64,000 nt of DNA from Tachypleus tridentatus (GCF_004210375.1 NC_134833.1:143150127-143214126); one strand, 5' to 3'. Shown: positions 37,763-64,000, counted from the first letter of the stretch. Notes: a model not told the origin generated them from the letters alone. Program-made: numbers and translations.

Positions 37763-39248
37763 CATCCCATTAAGTGTGGAGACTTATTCCAATCCGTTTT
37801 AAGAACAAATAAAGTATTACGATAAAATCTGAAAATTAAAACACTTTTTAACAAGTTAAAAGAATAATTTATGCCATTAAGTTAGGGGATAATGCCTCCA
37901 GAATCTCAGCGTTAAAGTCCAGGGCAAATTAACTGTGGCGCAGTTACGCCAAAGCCCCAGGCTGTGAGAGGCCCCTACTGACGATCCTGACGGTCGGTTT
38001 AACTCTATCTTTTCTTGATAAATCTGCATATTTTATCTATTATTTGTTGTATTTTTACTCAATACAGATTAGATCAGTTTGACTGACCTCTTAAACTACC
38101 ATAAACAACAAAATTAAAAAATGAATCAAAACTATAGTTTGTTTCCTTCTAGAATTACTTCAAATAGTAGCAGGAAACAACTTTTCTTTACATTAAACAG
38201 TTTAAAACCTCTTAACATTACACGACTGTTTGTAATTGAATATTATTGTTTTATTGCCTTTTCAACAGTGACGTTTAAAATTTCCTCCATAAGAAGTGTC
38301 AACATATTTGGTAACAAGAAGCAAATGTTACATTAATCAAGTTACATAAAGCTCGTTCTACTCGTCAACTCTTAGGGTTAGTGAGTGCACGTGATAGAAA
38401 AAAACTTATTTTTATTATCTTTATAATTATTTATATTATCTAATTTAATCTTATCTGTCCTGAACGTTTTTAAATTTTATATTAGTTACTTTTATTATAA
38501 TCGTAAAAAAATAGATAAGAAAAACAAGAAATATATGACTCACCTTTATAATCCTTTTTTCTTTTTGCCATCGACTGTCCTTTCAGATTAGACCTACCAC
38601 TTTACATCAATGCTTCTAGTCCACCACAAAATAGTTTTTAAAGTAAATAATGCAGAATAATTCAATGTGATCAGCTGAGGAACTGGTCTTTTTGTGAGAA
38701 ATTTTCTGGCTCCCTAATAACGTGATATAAATAGTTAGAAATTCAACTCGAGCTCCAACAATGTTCTCGAATGAAAAAAAAAAAATCTCTTTAGCTAAAT
38801 TGTCAATTATCTGTAATATCACGTAGTATAAAATATGCCAGTCAATCAGTTGAAACCTAAACTATCTACTGGTTATAAAGTTAATGGAAGTTAACCTTAG
38901 TAAAATCTATTAACAAACTGTGCAAGGTAGAAGTAGGCGGGGTGAATGTGTCCAAACTATATACTTAATTTACCTTTTAATGATTTTTCAACCGTTAATT
39001 TAAGCTATTAAAAGTAATTTGTACATAAGAAAGCCTTAAATTACACAAAGTTATAAAACCTCAACAAAAGTAAGTATTATTTTCTAAAACTTAATGTATA
39101 AATAGCTTAATTTTATAAATTGCAGTGGAGCTAGAGGGTTTAATAAAATGACCAGAGTAAACAGTGAGCTGCGTGTTTCGGTGTTAGATAAACACTTTAA
39201 CGCCCTTTCTTTGCTTACAAGAGGAAGAGTTATGTGTTCATTTTCTTA
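37763..39248. other. Intergenic DNA, no gene seen
   Basis: A GC-richer patch at 37900-37985 (AGTTACGCCAAAGCCCCAGG) looks like part of an unidentified repeat. The rest is AT-rich with no motif. Confidence 0.45.
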
Positions 39249-39353
39249 TAGCAAAGCCACATGGAGTTATCTGCTCTGTCCAGCGAGGTGGAATCGAACC
39301 CTTGGTTTTATCATCATAAATCCGACGACTTACCACTGTCTTATCATGTAGAC
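39249..39353 (-). mobile_element. Group 3 SINE, GATGTGGCTTTG subfamily
   Basis: Minus strand: a TAAGTCGTCGGATTTATGAT head region, GGGTTCGATTCCACCTCGCT and CCATGTGGCTTTGCTATAAG. Shares its end with the copies at 58.2 and 60.8 kb. Confidence 0.7.
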
Positions 39354-39645
39354 CAGCAGAAATGACTTTGTTTTGGCAAATAAATTATCAAAATGTAATT
39401 AGAGATTTCACTTTCGCTAAAGTAAGGAAAATGAATTTAGGATAATGCTTTGGGATGCTTCCATAATGTTGCAGAATAACTATATTGTTTTTTATGTACC
39501 TGATTCATTCTTACTTACCATGCTGTAAAAGTAAATAATTAATATTATAATCTTTTAATTTTTAATATATCATCCTTAAAAGTTAGATGCATCCTATTCT
39601 AATTTACTTCGAATAATTAGTTCATATTTTGAAACTATCTTAATG

Positions 39646-41206
39646 CACTGCTGGCCAAAATCTTAAGGCCAATAAACATAAAGAAAAAATATGTATTTTG
39701 CGTTGATAGACTCAACCACTTATTTGAGTAGAGCTTCGAAAGATGAAAATAAGAAAAGGAAAAATAAAAAAACTTTTTTTAGAATTTAATAAGGAAAATG
39801 TAAACACTATGAAATTAGCCTAAATACTAGCTGGTCAAAAGTTTAAGACCATACTGAAATGAAGTGTTAATCGGTAAACACGTGACGAAATTTAGTCATT
39901 TGTGTTCAAGCATTAGCGTTGTCAACATCTACTGACATCTCCTGTGTTGTATTGGATAAAAACATGGCAAAGGCTAAAATGTTCACAGAGTTTAAACGTG
40001 TCAGAATTGTCGAGCTGCAAAAGCAAGATCTCCCTCAACGTGCCATCGCTGGTGAGATTAAGCGTAGTAAAACTGCTGTTGCAAATTTCTTAAACGACCC
40101 CGAGGGATACAGAACAAGAATTTGAAGTGGTTGGCCCAAGAAAATTTCGTCAGCGTTGAGCGGGAGGATTCGACGGGTTGTCCGGCAAGATACCAGCCGA
40201 TCGTCGAACCAGATTAAGGCCCTTACGGACGTAGAATGTAGCTCAAGAACAATAAGACGGCATCTACGAGAGAAGGGATTTAAAAACCGTAAACATCTTC
40301 AAAGGCCACGGCTCCTTCCACACCACGAAACAGCACGGTTAAATTTGCTGAGGAGCACCAAACATGATATGTAGAAAAGTGGAAGAAGGTTTTGTTCTCT
40401 GATGAAAAAAAATTTAACCTGGATGGTCCAAATGGCTCCAAATGTCACTGGCACGATAAGGATATCCTACCGGAGACATTTTCTACACGACATAGTGGAG
40501 GAGGTTCCATCATGATCTGGGGTGCTTTCTCCTTCCATGGAACAATGGAACTTTAGGTTATACAGGGGTGTCAAACAGCAGCTGGCTACATTGGCATGTT
40601 GGAGAGAGCATTATAATTGACTGAAGGCCCTCGCTTGTGTGGAAATGACTGGATCTTTCAGCAGGACAATGCTGCAATCCACAATGCTTGCAGAACAAAG
40701 GACTTTTTCATGGCGAATAACGTGATTTTTTTTTACCATCCAGCGTGTTCGCCCGAACTGAACCTCATTGAAAATGTTTCGGGGTGATGGCAAGGGAAGT
40801 CTATAGAAATGGACGTCAATTCAAACAGTACATGATCTTCGTGAAGCCATCTTCACCACTTGGAATAACATTCCAGCCAGCCTTCTGAAAACGCTTTTAT
40901 CGACCATGCCAAAGCGAATGTTTGTAATTATTCGAAATGACGACCGTGCAACTCACTACTGAGACCTCTTGTTGGGAATTTCCTACCCTATTTTGGTATG
41001 TCTTAAACTTTTGACCAGCTGGTTATTTAGGCTAATTCTATAGTGTTCACATTTTCCTTATTAAATGCTAAAGAACATTTTCATTTTAATTTTCCTTTTT
41101 TATATTCATCTTTCGAAGCTCTACTCAAATAAGTGGTTGAGTCTAACAACGCAAAATGCACATTTTTTCTTTATGTTCATTGGCCTTAAGATTTTGGCCA
41201 GTAGTG
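39646..41206 (+). mobile_element. Tc1-like transposon with long doubled terminal repeats, 1561 bp
   Basis: Terminal inverted repeats of about 205 bp. The outer end CACTGCTGGCCAAAATCTTA mirrors CACTACTGGCCAAAATCTTA on the right. A related inner motif, CTGGTCAAAAGTTTAAGACC, lies at 39831-39850 and inverted at 41001-41018: the IR/DR layout known from Sleeping Beauty- and Paris-type elements. TA follows the right end; the left flank now reads TG. Confidence 0.93.
39964..40960 (+). pseudogene. Tc1-like transposase, disrupted
   Basis: Starts MAKAKMFTEFKRVRIVELQK with a paired-like helix-turn-helix (QRAIAGEIKRSKTAVANFL), continues through the second DNA-binding half (SSRTIRRHLREKGF) and keeps degraded catalytic blocks: [11 protein letters not shown]-like near 40398, [11 protein letters not shown]-like near 40500, QQDNAAIHNA near 40660 and SPELNLIEN near 40750, consistent with DD34E. 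Several stops (one after YRTRI near 40123, another near 40372) and frame changes make it inactive. Confidence 0.9.
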
Positions 41207-41323
41207 TATGTATTAATTATCATTAACTTTAAATATGTCTGTCGCCTATTCAAGGGGCCTAAAAAACAAGTGCATTAGAGCCTCAAAGCATCTTAATGTG
41301 AGCTTGGTTATGTCTGAGGATAA

Positions 41324-41411
41324 CAATGCTGAAAATCAAGGTTCGATACCCACAGTTCGCAGATTATGTACTTTATTGTGTAGTTTGAGTTTAACAACGA
41401 ACAAACAAGAG
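41324..41411 (+). mobile_element. Group 3 SINE, head lost
   Basis: AAGGTTCGATACCCACAGTT box and TATTGTGTAGTTTGAGTTTA body, tail CAACGAACAAACAAG. It lies 0.4 kb upstream of Rab1. Confidence 0.65.
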
Positions 41412-41797
41412 ATAATGAATTATGTCGAGGTTCAGATGGAACTTAGATGGTTTGCAGAGCTTATAATATTGAGATATCAGACTGTAAAATATACTGTTGG
41501 TGTCACATAGCTGAGCTTTGGTTTAAAATAATCATTTTCTATGTTACCAGTTAATTTGTTTTTCACTTATAACAGTTTTTTATTTATTTGTTAACTTTTT
41601 TTAATTTTCATTTATTAAGTGGCGCTGTGATTATGACACGTCACGAGACTATGTCGTCATCATTAGACAAACTAACATTTCGTAGAAGCTACGAATCGTC
41701 AGACTCATAGCCATATTTTAAATTTGTGTTGTGTTCTCCTGTGACATTTGAACTTTAGTTTTCTATTTATCTAAAACCAAAGTTTACCTTCATAACT

Positions 41798-56267
<14,470 letters not shown>

Positions 56268-58154
56268 GAACTAAAACAATTGACTTTTTTTAATGAAATT
56301 TTTTTCTTTCTCAGTGGACATGTTACATAGAATAGGCAACATTCAGAATCTATATATGTCACTCTGTCCACATACCTTCTGTTGACAGATAAATAACAGT
56401 ACATTGACCATTCTATAAGAGTTTATTTGGAACTACTACACATTCGTTATTAAATCCAATATTTGTCTTTAATGTAATATATCATGTATGTATGTGTATT
56501 GATATATAAACACATACGTTTAAAGCATCACTTGTATAGAAATAATCCAAACAAAACATGGAAATACTTCAGTGTGTTCCAGTAATTATAGTGTTCTGTA
56601 ACAAACTTGTACAAAAAAAGAAACTGTAATACTTTCACAGTGTAGACACTGCCTTTCAGCTGAAGAATAAAAAACAACAAAAAACAAAAGGAGAAATCTA
56701 ACAGCAGTAGAATTAAAACTATAAATTAGGTTTCTGTAGAAAGATACAAATCAATCATTAAAGTACAAGCTGGTTCTAGGAACTAGTCTTATTTTAAATG
56801 CATTTGAGGGAAGCAGTTTTGTGAAGCTAATGAGATACCAGGTACCTTTTACTTTAGTGATTGATTGTACTATGAAAATTAATAAAAACCAATTACTTGA
56901 TATTTAATAGTACTAAATTTAAATAATAGTATTTAATTATAGATTATTTAATAGGTGTAATGATAGTTTATAGGAGGCATATCACTATAAGTTAAAACTA
57001 TAAAGTATTTGTAAACTAATTTTGTCTCCTATCTGTACATGCTACAAGATTTCACTATTATTTAAATCAGATTTTATCGTATTTCTGGGATATAACTAAA
57101 TTTAGAAGGACATTAAGAATTGGATAAATTTTTGTTCCTCTGAATATGCTGTGTGAATGGATAAGTTGGCTTTTGGATTTCTCTGCTCTTAGGAGAGAAG
57201 GTTATGTATTTATAAAAAAGGTTTGTAAGCAATTAACTGTACAGTATGTTGAATTTACTTCAAATAATACATCAGTGAAGACTTCTATTTCATCTTGATA
57301 ATGGTTACTAAATATGAAAGTTAACTGAAGTATTGTAAAAAATAAAAATAATTATCTGATTTACTTCGTTCAATATTGAAGACAGCAGACCAACATCTGA
57401 GTCAGTTTTTCTAACTGGTTGTATGTGTGTGGGTATCAACTTTGTTAAATATCCCGATAATGTATTCATTCATTCATGTCAACCATTGTTGTACATTTGT
57501 TTTTCCTTGTTTAATAGCAACAAAATGAAAATGCTACACTGGTGTTTAAGATGTTTTATGCATACTATTACTATATGTTGCTTAGTTTAAAAGTTATAAC
57601 TTTCAGGATTATTAATTTTCATTTTGGTAGGGTTGATGAGGTAGCATTGTACATGTATCATTCCACCAGTGCAACGTCGTCGAGTGCTCTTTACTGTTTC
57701 AAAAGCTTGTGTAGTGTTGTAATTTTGCTTTATTGACAATTAAAAACGTCTTCTAGGTACTGAATTATTATTTCTAGATTCTGTTGGCATACAACAGCCT
57801 TTGTATGTTTGATACAAAATTAATGAAGTCAGGACTCTTTTAAGATTTTAAAATTTCAATTCATATTTAATACAACATGAATACTGAGGTATACAGTTTG
57901 TTATAGGGAAATACATCAAACGGAAGTGACGTACAAGAATGATCGTCGTCTTTTAAAACTTGAATAAATAATTGTGGTTTATCTTTGGGAAGTCCCTTAC
58001 GTTTTTAATTGATAATATCTTTCAAAGTACCCTACATGTCTTAAAAGAATTAAGCGCCTTAAATTTAAGTTTGATTTGTGTGTGTGTTTCTTGAGAGGAA
58101 TAGTAGTTCACAAGGTTTTCCATAAATATGCATCGTTTAGTTATTTAAATCGGT
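56268..58154 (+). other. Rab1 3' UTR and downstream flank
   Basis: AT-rich, no further coding motif. Several AATAAA-type signals occur, the first at 56666. The true transcript end cannot be read from sequence alone. Confidence 0.5.
56666..56671 (+). terminator. Candidate polyadenylation signal AATAAA for Rab1
   Basis: First canonical AATAAA downstream of the stop (about 400 nt), followed by an A-rich stretch; other candidates lie further downstream. Confidence 0.4.
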
Positions 58155-58250
58155 AAAACGTGGATTTACAACGCTAAAATCACGGGTTCGATTCCCCTCG
58201 GTGGGCTCAGCAGATAGCCCGATGTGGCTTTGCTATAAGAAAACACACTA
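58155..58250 (+). mobile_element. Group 3 SINE, GATGTGGCTTTG subfamily
   Basis: ATTTACAACGCTAAAATCAC, GGGTTCGATTCCCCTCGGTG and GATGTGGCTTTGCTATAAGA. Confidence 0.8.
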
Positions 58251-58572
58251 TCGGTAAAACATAGTGGTGTCATCTTAATTTTTAAGTGTGTAATTTTACC
58301 CAGTCCTAAGTGCTCAAAAATGAATTTGTAGATTAAGAGAGACTTTGGGTGTTATACACAGAACCTTGTAATGGGTCATCATCTAAAGTGTTAGAAATAT
58401 TAATACAGAACGTAAGACGTAAGCAGAAGAAAACAAATCAAAGGGAAACTTGGAGAAAAAAAATCGAAAGGTTATGGTATAATTTACGGCGAAAATATGA
58501 CGTGGAGGAAAAACGATTAAATTAATAGGGAACAATATAATGATCAAACAGTTAGTTTATACGTACTAAATG

Positions 58573-58834
58573 GCTAGGTGGTTAAGGCGCTCGACCCATA
58601 ATCCGAGGGTCTCGGGTTCAAATCCCCGTCGCACCAAACATGCCCTTTCAGCTGTGAGGGCGTTATAACGGAACGGTGAATCCCACTATTCGTTGGTAAA
58701 AGATTAGCTCAAGCGTTGGCGGGTGGTGATAACTAGCTGCTTTCCCTCTAGTCTTACACTGCTAAATTAGGGACGACTAACGCAGATATCCCACGTATAG
58801 CTTTGCGCAAAATTGAAAAACAAACAAATGGAGA
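58573..58834 (+). mobile_element. SINE group 1, 9-bp target duplication
   Basis: Copy lacking the first bases of the head, with intact B-box GGTTCAAATCCCC and complete body. TACTAAATG occurs at 58564-58572 and 58835-58843. Confidence 0.9.
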
Positions 58835-59149
58835 TACTAAATGACACTATCATGATAATTTATCTAATGCGCCTTCATACAAGTAAACGTCACTTTCTAG
58901 ATGTCAGGCGACATTGAGCAAGTTCGTGTTTCACGAGTTAAAGTCCCCATTTATTCAGTGAATCGTTATTGTGATTGACATTTATCTTTTTAAAAAAATT
59001 ATCCCCGTAGTATATCTGAAATAAGGAAATATGGATTCAGTGTAAGAGTATTAATCAAATTCCTTTGTTCCAGAACAGTAATTAACCTTGACAATGTCAA
59101 CATTATACTATGAATCTTTAATGGCGCAAAAGTTATGTACTTTCAGATT

Positions 59150-59417
59150 TTTTTATTTTTTTTTTAAGTTTCGCGCAAAGCTACTCGAGGGCTATCTGCA
59201 CTAGCCGTCCCTAATTTAGCAGTGTAAGATTAGAGGGAAGGCAGCTAGTCATTACCACCCACTGCCAACTCTTGGGCTACTATTTTACCAACGAATAGTG
59301 GGATTGACCGTCACATTATAACGTCCCCACGGCTGAAAGAGCGAGCATGTTTGGTGCGACGGGGATTTGAACCCGCGGCCCTCAGATTACGAGTAGAATG
59401 CCTTAACCTACCTGGCT
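59150..59417 (-). mobile_element. SINE group 1
   Basis: Minus-strand copy with nearly consensus body (TTTAGCAGTGTAAGATTAGA, CAACGAATAGTGGGATTGAC) and head ending ACCTGGC. Confidence 0.9.
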
Positions 59418-60654
59418 GAACAAAAGCTGTTCGTGAATCGATTTCCAGAATAAATTGTGAACTCTGGATTGCTAGTAATATCACACTCCTGTGTTTGTTA
59501 CGAACTTGTTTTAATATTGGGTTGATTTTACATGACCTACACGAAAGTATAGATGTAAGTACTGTATTTTCAACAACTAGCTGTTCTTGTTTTTTTTATA
59601 ATACGATAAGTTCAGGTGGTGCTTAATTTCTATTAGACGTGAGATCCGTTTTGGTTTTATCTGTCGGACGAAATCGTATAAGACTAGTTATTTCTCTTAC
59701 CCTCGTCAATATTTCCCTTACGGATGTTAAAATTGTTACTGGTGAACTTTAATACAATTTAGTTTAGGATAAAAAGTTTTTTTCAAAGAAATTGTAATAC
59801 AAAACAAGATTTATCATCAAAACTAGTAAAAAAAAAAAAAAGAGAATTCAAATATTCACTACTTCGCATTTTGGTGCTGGTATTTAGTTTCAACCATAGA
59901 TAAAATTGCCAGGTAGAAACCCCGAAGGTGGTATAGTTATCCTTAATCTGCCTCTAAAGAGAGCAACCTTTCATCAACTAAACCGCTAGAAAAGTAGAAC
60001 TGTTAAACTTTTGAGCAACTGAGTCTAATAGTATTTATACTTAGTTATTTCATTGGATGGGATAGATAGGTTTACAAAACATATATATATGTGTCCAAGG
60101 AAGTTATCCGACATCATGCAGAGGAAAAGTTATTTTGATTTTCAATAATCGAAATAAACATTCCCTTTCTGACTAAATGTAATGAAAATAGCATGATCAG
60201 AGAATCGTGTTTGGAAAATTAATCGACTTTTAAAACCTTTGATCATTTTGTAAAAAGGTAATACTATTGAAAACCTAGACAGTAACTGTTTTATGAAATA
60301 AAAGTTGGTTGTGGGTGCTTAAACTAACTGCCTTTTTACAACTTTATCGGCTAAAAATTAGAGACATGGTATGTAATTATTAAAAAAAACGTTATATAAC
60401 CGAAACAGTTTTTATTTTTGATATTAATACTTACATAGGTTAAAATTTTTTTGTCAAATAATGTTATGGGCTCTTGTCATTACACCTAGCTACAAGTCAA
60501 TTTTATTAATTTCGAACATTTGAACAAATAAGTTTGTTTACAGCAAATAACAAGGGGTAATCAGAAAGAAAACAAACAGCTTTCTAACTTAAACACTAGA
60601 AGTAGTAACTAGATCCGCGTTTCAAAACTCAATACTGATATTCACCTTTGGTAA
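59418..60654. other. Intergenic DNA, one SINE scrap
   Basis: 60310-60375 retains GTTGTGGGTGCTTAAACTAA and CTGCC, a remnant of a group 1 or 2 SINE. Otherwise nothing recognised. Confidence 0.45.
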
Positions 60655-60775
60655 CCCCCACACAGTGGAATGTCTACGGACTCCGACCGCTAGAAATTGG
60701 GTTTAGATACTCGTGATGGGCAGAGCACAGATAGCCTATTGTGTAGCTTTATGTTTAAAAATTAAAAACAAACAC
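60655..60775 (+). mobile_element. Group 3 SINE, first of a tandem pair
   Basis: CACAGTGGAATGTCTACGGA head, GGGTTTAGATACTCGTGATG box, GCAGAGCACAGATAGCCTAT body and an AAAAACAAACA tail. Confidence 0.8.
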
Positions 60776-60784
60776 CTTTGGCGC

Positions 60785-60905
60785 CCCATTTTGTCTGCCA
60801 GTGGGACAGAAATAAGTCTCCAGACTTACAACGCAAGAATCAGGTATTTGAGTGCCCTTGGTGGACACAGTAAATGGCTTGATGTGGCTTTGCTATAAAA
60901 AAAAC
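60785..60905 (+). mobile_element. Group 3 SINE, GATGTGGCTTTG subfamily, second of a pair
   Basis: CAGTGGGACAGAAATAAGTC head, ACTTACAACGCAAGAATCAG, and GATGTGGCTTTGCTATAAAA end. Confidence 0.75.
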
Positions 60906-61470
60906 ATATGACCTGTTCCTAAAATCAACTTCCGTGAGCGTTGAATTTCGGTGTTACTTCATCCTTGGTTCATCACATTCAATAACCCAAATAAACTGAG
61001 TAGTTTAAACTTACACTTCACTGTTAATTTGTATGAAACAACTTTTTCATTTAAAATAAAATCACTGTAGAAATACGACATTTAAATAAAAAGAAATTTA
61101 TTGTACCTAGCAATGTTTCGAGCAACCATTCTTCTTTGCCTTAATTAATACAAAAATAAAACTAAACCTGAGGAGAAGGAGCAGTAGTTGCAAGAAAAAT
61201 CGTAAGTTAAGATAAAATACATTTATTTATGATCAAGTCTGTGGTTTTTACAGTTATTTAATTTTATTGTATTGGTCGAATTCCAACTTTTCAGATGTAT
61301 TTGCTTTAATTTTGGAATGTGCCCCTAGCAAGTGTTATGGCGAGTGCATGTTAGTGTTGTAGGCGTTACGTGTCACGTTATTGTTGTTTATAAACATCAT
61401 AAAGCTTAAACTTTAAAGAAGAGGTTGGGTGACTGGAAAAATAATTCTAAAAACTGAAAAAGAAGTAAAA

Positions 61471-61603
61471 ATGGAAGTCTTCCAACAAAATAGATTTGAT
61501 AAGATTCGTGAGAATGCTGCATCCATAGTATATTGTACTGAACAAAAACTTAATCAACTTAAAGAATATGACACAAGCGAAATTGAACATCAGATAACAA
61601 TGG
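61471..61603 (+). CDS. Unrecognised gene, candidate first coding exon
   Basis: 133 nt encoding 44 residues plus one base. Hydrophilic, probably helical. Ends ACAATGG before GTAAGTCC. Confidence 0.6.
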
Positions 61604-64000
61604 GTAAGTCCAAATAATATATTAAATATGATAGCCCAAGACTTTGTTATACAGTAGATGTGTGATGACTTGGATGACCATTATAAAATTGACTGTAGTT
61701 TTTTTTATATCTGTGCTAAAGAATGTTATTACCAATAACGAAGAAAATAGGAATTATTCATGAATTAAAAAATTCGTGGTTAACCATATGATATCTTTCT
61801 CTCGGGCATACAGGGTTAAATGCGTCTACACTAAACTTTAATCAAATTGCTTAACTGTATTAAGTTTTTACTTATTAGTATTTCTTCTTTGCACTAGTAT
61901 AATCAACGTATAAACACTGCCCTTTCCAAAGTATTTATGGGGGAGGGTTGATGGTGGTGTTTCAAATTAATGGATCTCTGATGTATAGTTATTATGTTAA
62001 TCATGTGTTTGTATATAAGATGACAGGATATTGACAACTACCATTTACCTGTCTGGTGTTCCTTCAGGAAAATTCAACTACAAGAAAGCAGATTGGACTA
62101 AATATCAAAAAGTCGTAGACGTAATTCTTCTGATAGAAATAATAAATAATGTCATGGATGCACATGAAATGGATTCCTGTTGTTATACAATCACTGAATG
62201 TCTGAAAAACACAGCAAACCATACTGTACCCAAACTTAAACAACCAGTAACAACACAAATATGGCAACCTCATGCAGAAATAATATAAATTATAAAAGAC
62301 AGAAGAAATCTAGAAAGGCATGGGGTGGCACAGTGGTCTAAGGTTCAGCATGGTAGAAGTAGAAATACCCTTGGGATTATTTACTTGCTATCAACTTCCT
62401 GGAAAATAGAAGTTGCAAAGTCAAGGCAGGCATGCCCAAGGAGGTGTAGTTAGCTCTATTCTATCCATCATCTATGTGAGCAGTATGCCCTTAAAAGACC
62501 CAAACTTTGGGTATGCATCACAATTTGCATATGATGTTGCAGTCTGGAAGAGTGCCCCCACCCCATCCATAGCAGCAACAAATCTACAACAATTATAAAT
62601 AATACAGAAGAATACTGCCAGAAATTTCTCATAAAAATAAAAATATTTGTCCCAAAATATGAATTATTAACATTCACAAGAGAAACAAAACATAAAAATA
62701 ATCACAAAATTATATATCAATGAAACACTTCTCCAGACCACAACCATTCCAAAATGTTTAGGTGTAACCTTCGACATGAAGTTGATATGGGTGAAAAATG
62801 TAAGTAATATATTGACAAAAATTTGGAAATGCACAAATTATGCAGGAAGTCTAACAATTAAAAATCAAAGAACCTCACTAGGCAATATAATAAAAATATA
62901 CAAAACGTACGAATCATCATCAAATAGGCATGGGTAAACATAGTATTCAAATATGTAAATAAATTACAGTTAATCCAAAATCAGTAATAACTGCAGAATA
63001 CAAAGTTCCTCATGACACACTGTCAAAATTGTTACACAAGTATGTAAATATAAAGAATAAACTTCATAATTCTCTAAATTACTTTGAGAAAAACTTGGAA
63101 AAACAACCTACTGTGCAAATTTGATCTTTACTACATACATGATGAAAATAGACCTAAGTCTCCTGTTAATATATATTTTAGAAACAGACATCTAATAAGG
63201 CCACCTATTACTGGACTATAAAACCTCCACAAGTTTTGGACTAATATGATAACATTAAAAAGGGTTTTATATATAAAATGTTCTTGTGTTAGTTGAAAAC
63301 TATGGAAATGTGTTGTCTGTATATATCAAACCATTCATTAAGTGTAAGATTTTACAATACTGAACATTAGTAACATTACACACAATATAATAAGACTAAT
63401 GCAGATGCCTACATGGACATTTGTTCTAAAATGGGATGGGAGTAAATGCAGTTTACTCCATCCTTCATGTTGTATCATCAAAAACATTTTCCTATAAGCA
63501 AAACCACAATTCAGACAGGAGGAAGAGGTCCCAGTGAAGCCAACCCTCTCTGGTTGACAAAGACCAAAAATCGCAATAATGAGAACAAGAAGAAATTATT
63601 TTGTATTGTGTAGTATGAATTGAAACTGGTGTGGCTTTATTATAGTTAATTATAATAATTTATATATCAATATATTGGCATACAGTGATACAGCACATAA
63701 TGGCATTCTTTTAACATGTTGTATTGTTGCTTGTGTTTCATGTAGAGTTAGTAATGTGAAATTTGGTGTTTAGATATTTATCAGAAACATTTTCATAGAC
63801 AAAATGATGATTAAGTAATGGTAATGGAAAACAAAGAATATTTTATAGACATGACAACAATTTTTAAGTTATAAACTTTTGGACCTACTCCAGATTTTTG
63901 ACTTTATTTTTTTAGACAAAGATTCTTTTGCACAAGTACTAGCCAGCTTTTCAGAAAAAAATGTCCCAGCAGCTGCTCAACTAACTGATATACTTTTGGA
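61471..64000 (+). CDS. Unrecognised host gene, 5' part (two exons seen)
   Basis: Exon 61471-61603 and exon 63916-64000 join in phase at consensus splice sites (ATGG/GTAAGT donor, TTTTTTTAG acceptor) and keep an open frame to the window edge. The predicted N-terminus begins MEVFQQNRFDKIRENAAS and continues through DKDSFAQVLASFSEKNVPAA toward AQLTDILL. It is rich in helix-forming residues with no signal peptide or transmembrane segment. I do not recognise the protein; a helical repeat (HEAT/ARM-like) protein would fit the pattern but is only a guess. Start: the ATG at 61471 sits in AAAAATGG, and upstream in-frame codons contain no other ATG. A LINE fragment occupies the intron between the exons. 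Confidence 0.6.
62031..63150 (+). pseudogene. Decayed LINE (Jockey/CR1-like) reverse transcriptase
   Basis: 62031-62288 encodes FNYKKADWTKYQKVVDVI, resembling the segment between endonuclease and reverse transcriptase in LINE ORF2, with NTANHTVPKLKQP after it. 62413-62598 encodes QGGVVSSILSIIYVSSMP and FAYDVAVW, decayed versions of PQGSVLSPLLFNIYVNDIP and FADDVALW, so the catalytic FADD is now FAYD. Further weak similarity (a TAEYKVPHDTLSKLL-like stretch) continues to about 63150. Many stops; inactive. It lies in the intron of the right-edge gene. Confidence 0.75.
63916..64000 (+). CDS. Unrecognised gene, candidate second coding exon (cut by window end)
   Basis: Begins after a pyrimidine-rich TTTATTTTTTTAG acceptor. 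Reads DKDSFAQVLASFSEKNVPAA then AQLTDILL without a stop. Phase matches the donor at 61603. Confidence 0.55.

Overview
The window is animal nuclear DNA: AT-rich, with small coding exons separated by long introns and a dense load of short retroelements, DNA transposons and minisatellites. The dominant repeat is a tRNA-headed SINE of about 260 bp, present in about 15 copies, with a body I associate from memory with horseshoe crabs. An arthropod, probably a chelicerate such as a horseshoe crab, is my best guess; the protein sequences alone only say bilaterian.

Two complete host genes and the 5' end of a third are visible. On the minus strand, 34099 down to 7176, lies a RhoU/RhoV-type atypical Rho GTPase (three coding exons, 253 aa) with a 24.5-kb second intron. 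Two perfect CRE palindromes lie 239-327 bp upstream of its ATG. On the plus strand, 41798 to 56267, lies Rab1 (seven coding exons, 206 aa), including a 23-nt first coding exon. The two genes are divergent, 7.7 kb apart. At the right edge, from 61471, a third plus-strand gene begins; two exons fit in phase, but I do not recognise the product.

The space between exons is a stack of repeats. The left edge (1-385) holds a fossil Penelope-like reverse transcriptase fragment. The RhoU intron holds large tandem arrays (46-bp unit with a three-unit higher-order pattern, 28 bp, 50 bp and 52 bp), fold-back elements, SINEs of three groups, a hAT MITE inside a SINE, and a mariner with both terminal repeats. 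The spacer between the genes holds a SINE nested in another SINE, a 451-bp hAT MITE with a perfect 8-bp target duplication, and a 1.56-kb Tc1-like element with long, doubled terminal repeats. Rab1 introns hold a SINE, a fold-back insertion with a 13-bp target duplication, a 499-bp inverted-repeat element, another 46-bp minisatellite and a decayed Tc1-like transposase. The third gene's first intron carries a decayed LINE reverse transcriptase.

Both host genes are membrane-associated small GTPases: Rab1 works in ER-to-Golgi traffic, RhoU/V in actin and adhesion. Nothing in the sequence shows that they are functionally coupled. I found no rRNA, no functional tRNA gene and no CRISPR array. The most unusual material is the higher-order minisatellite, the arrays that run into SINE fragments, and the fold-back retroelements with hammerhead-like cores.
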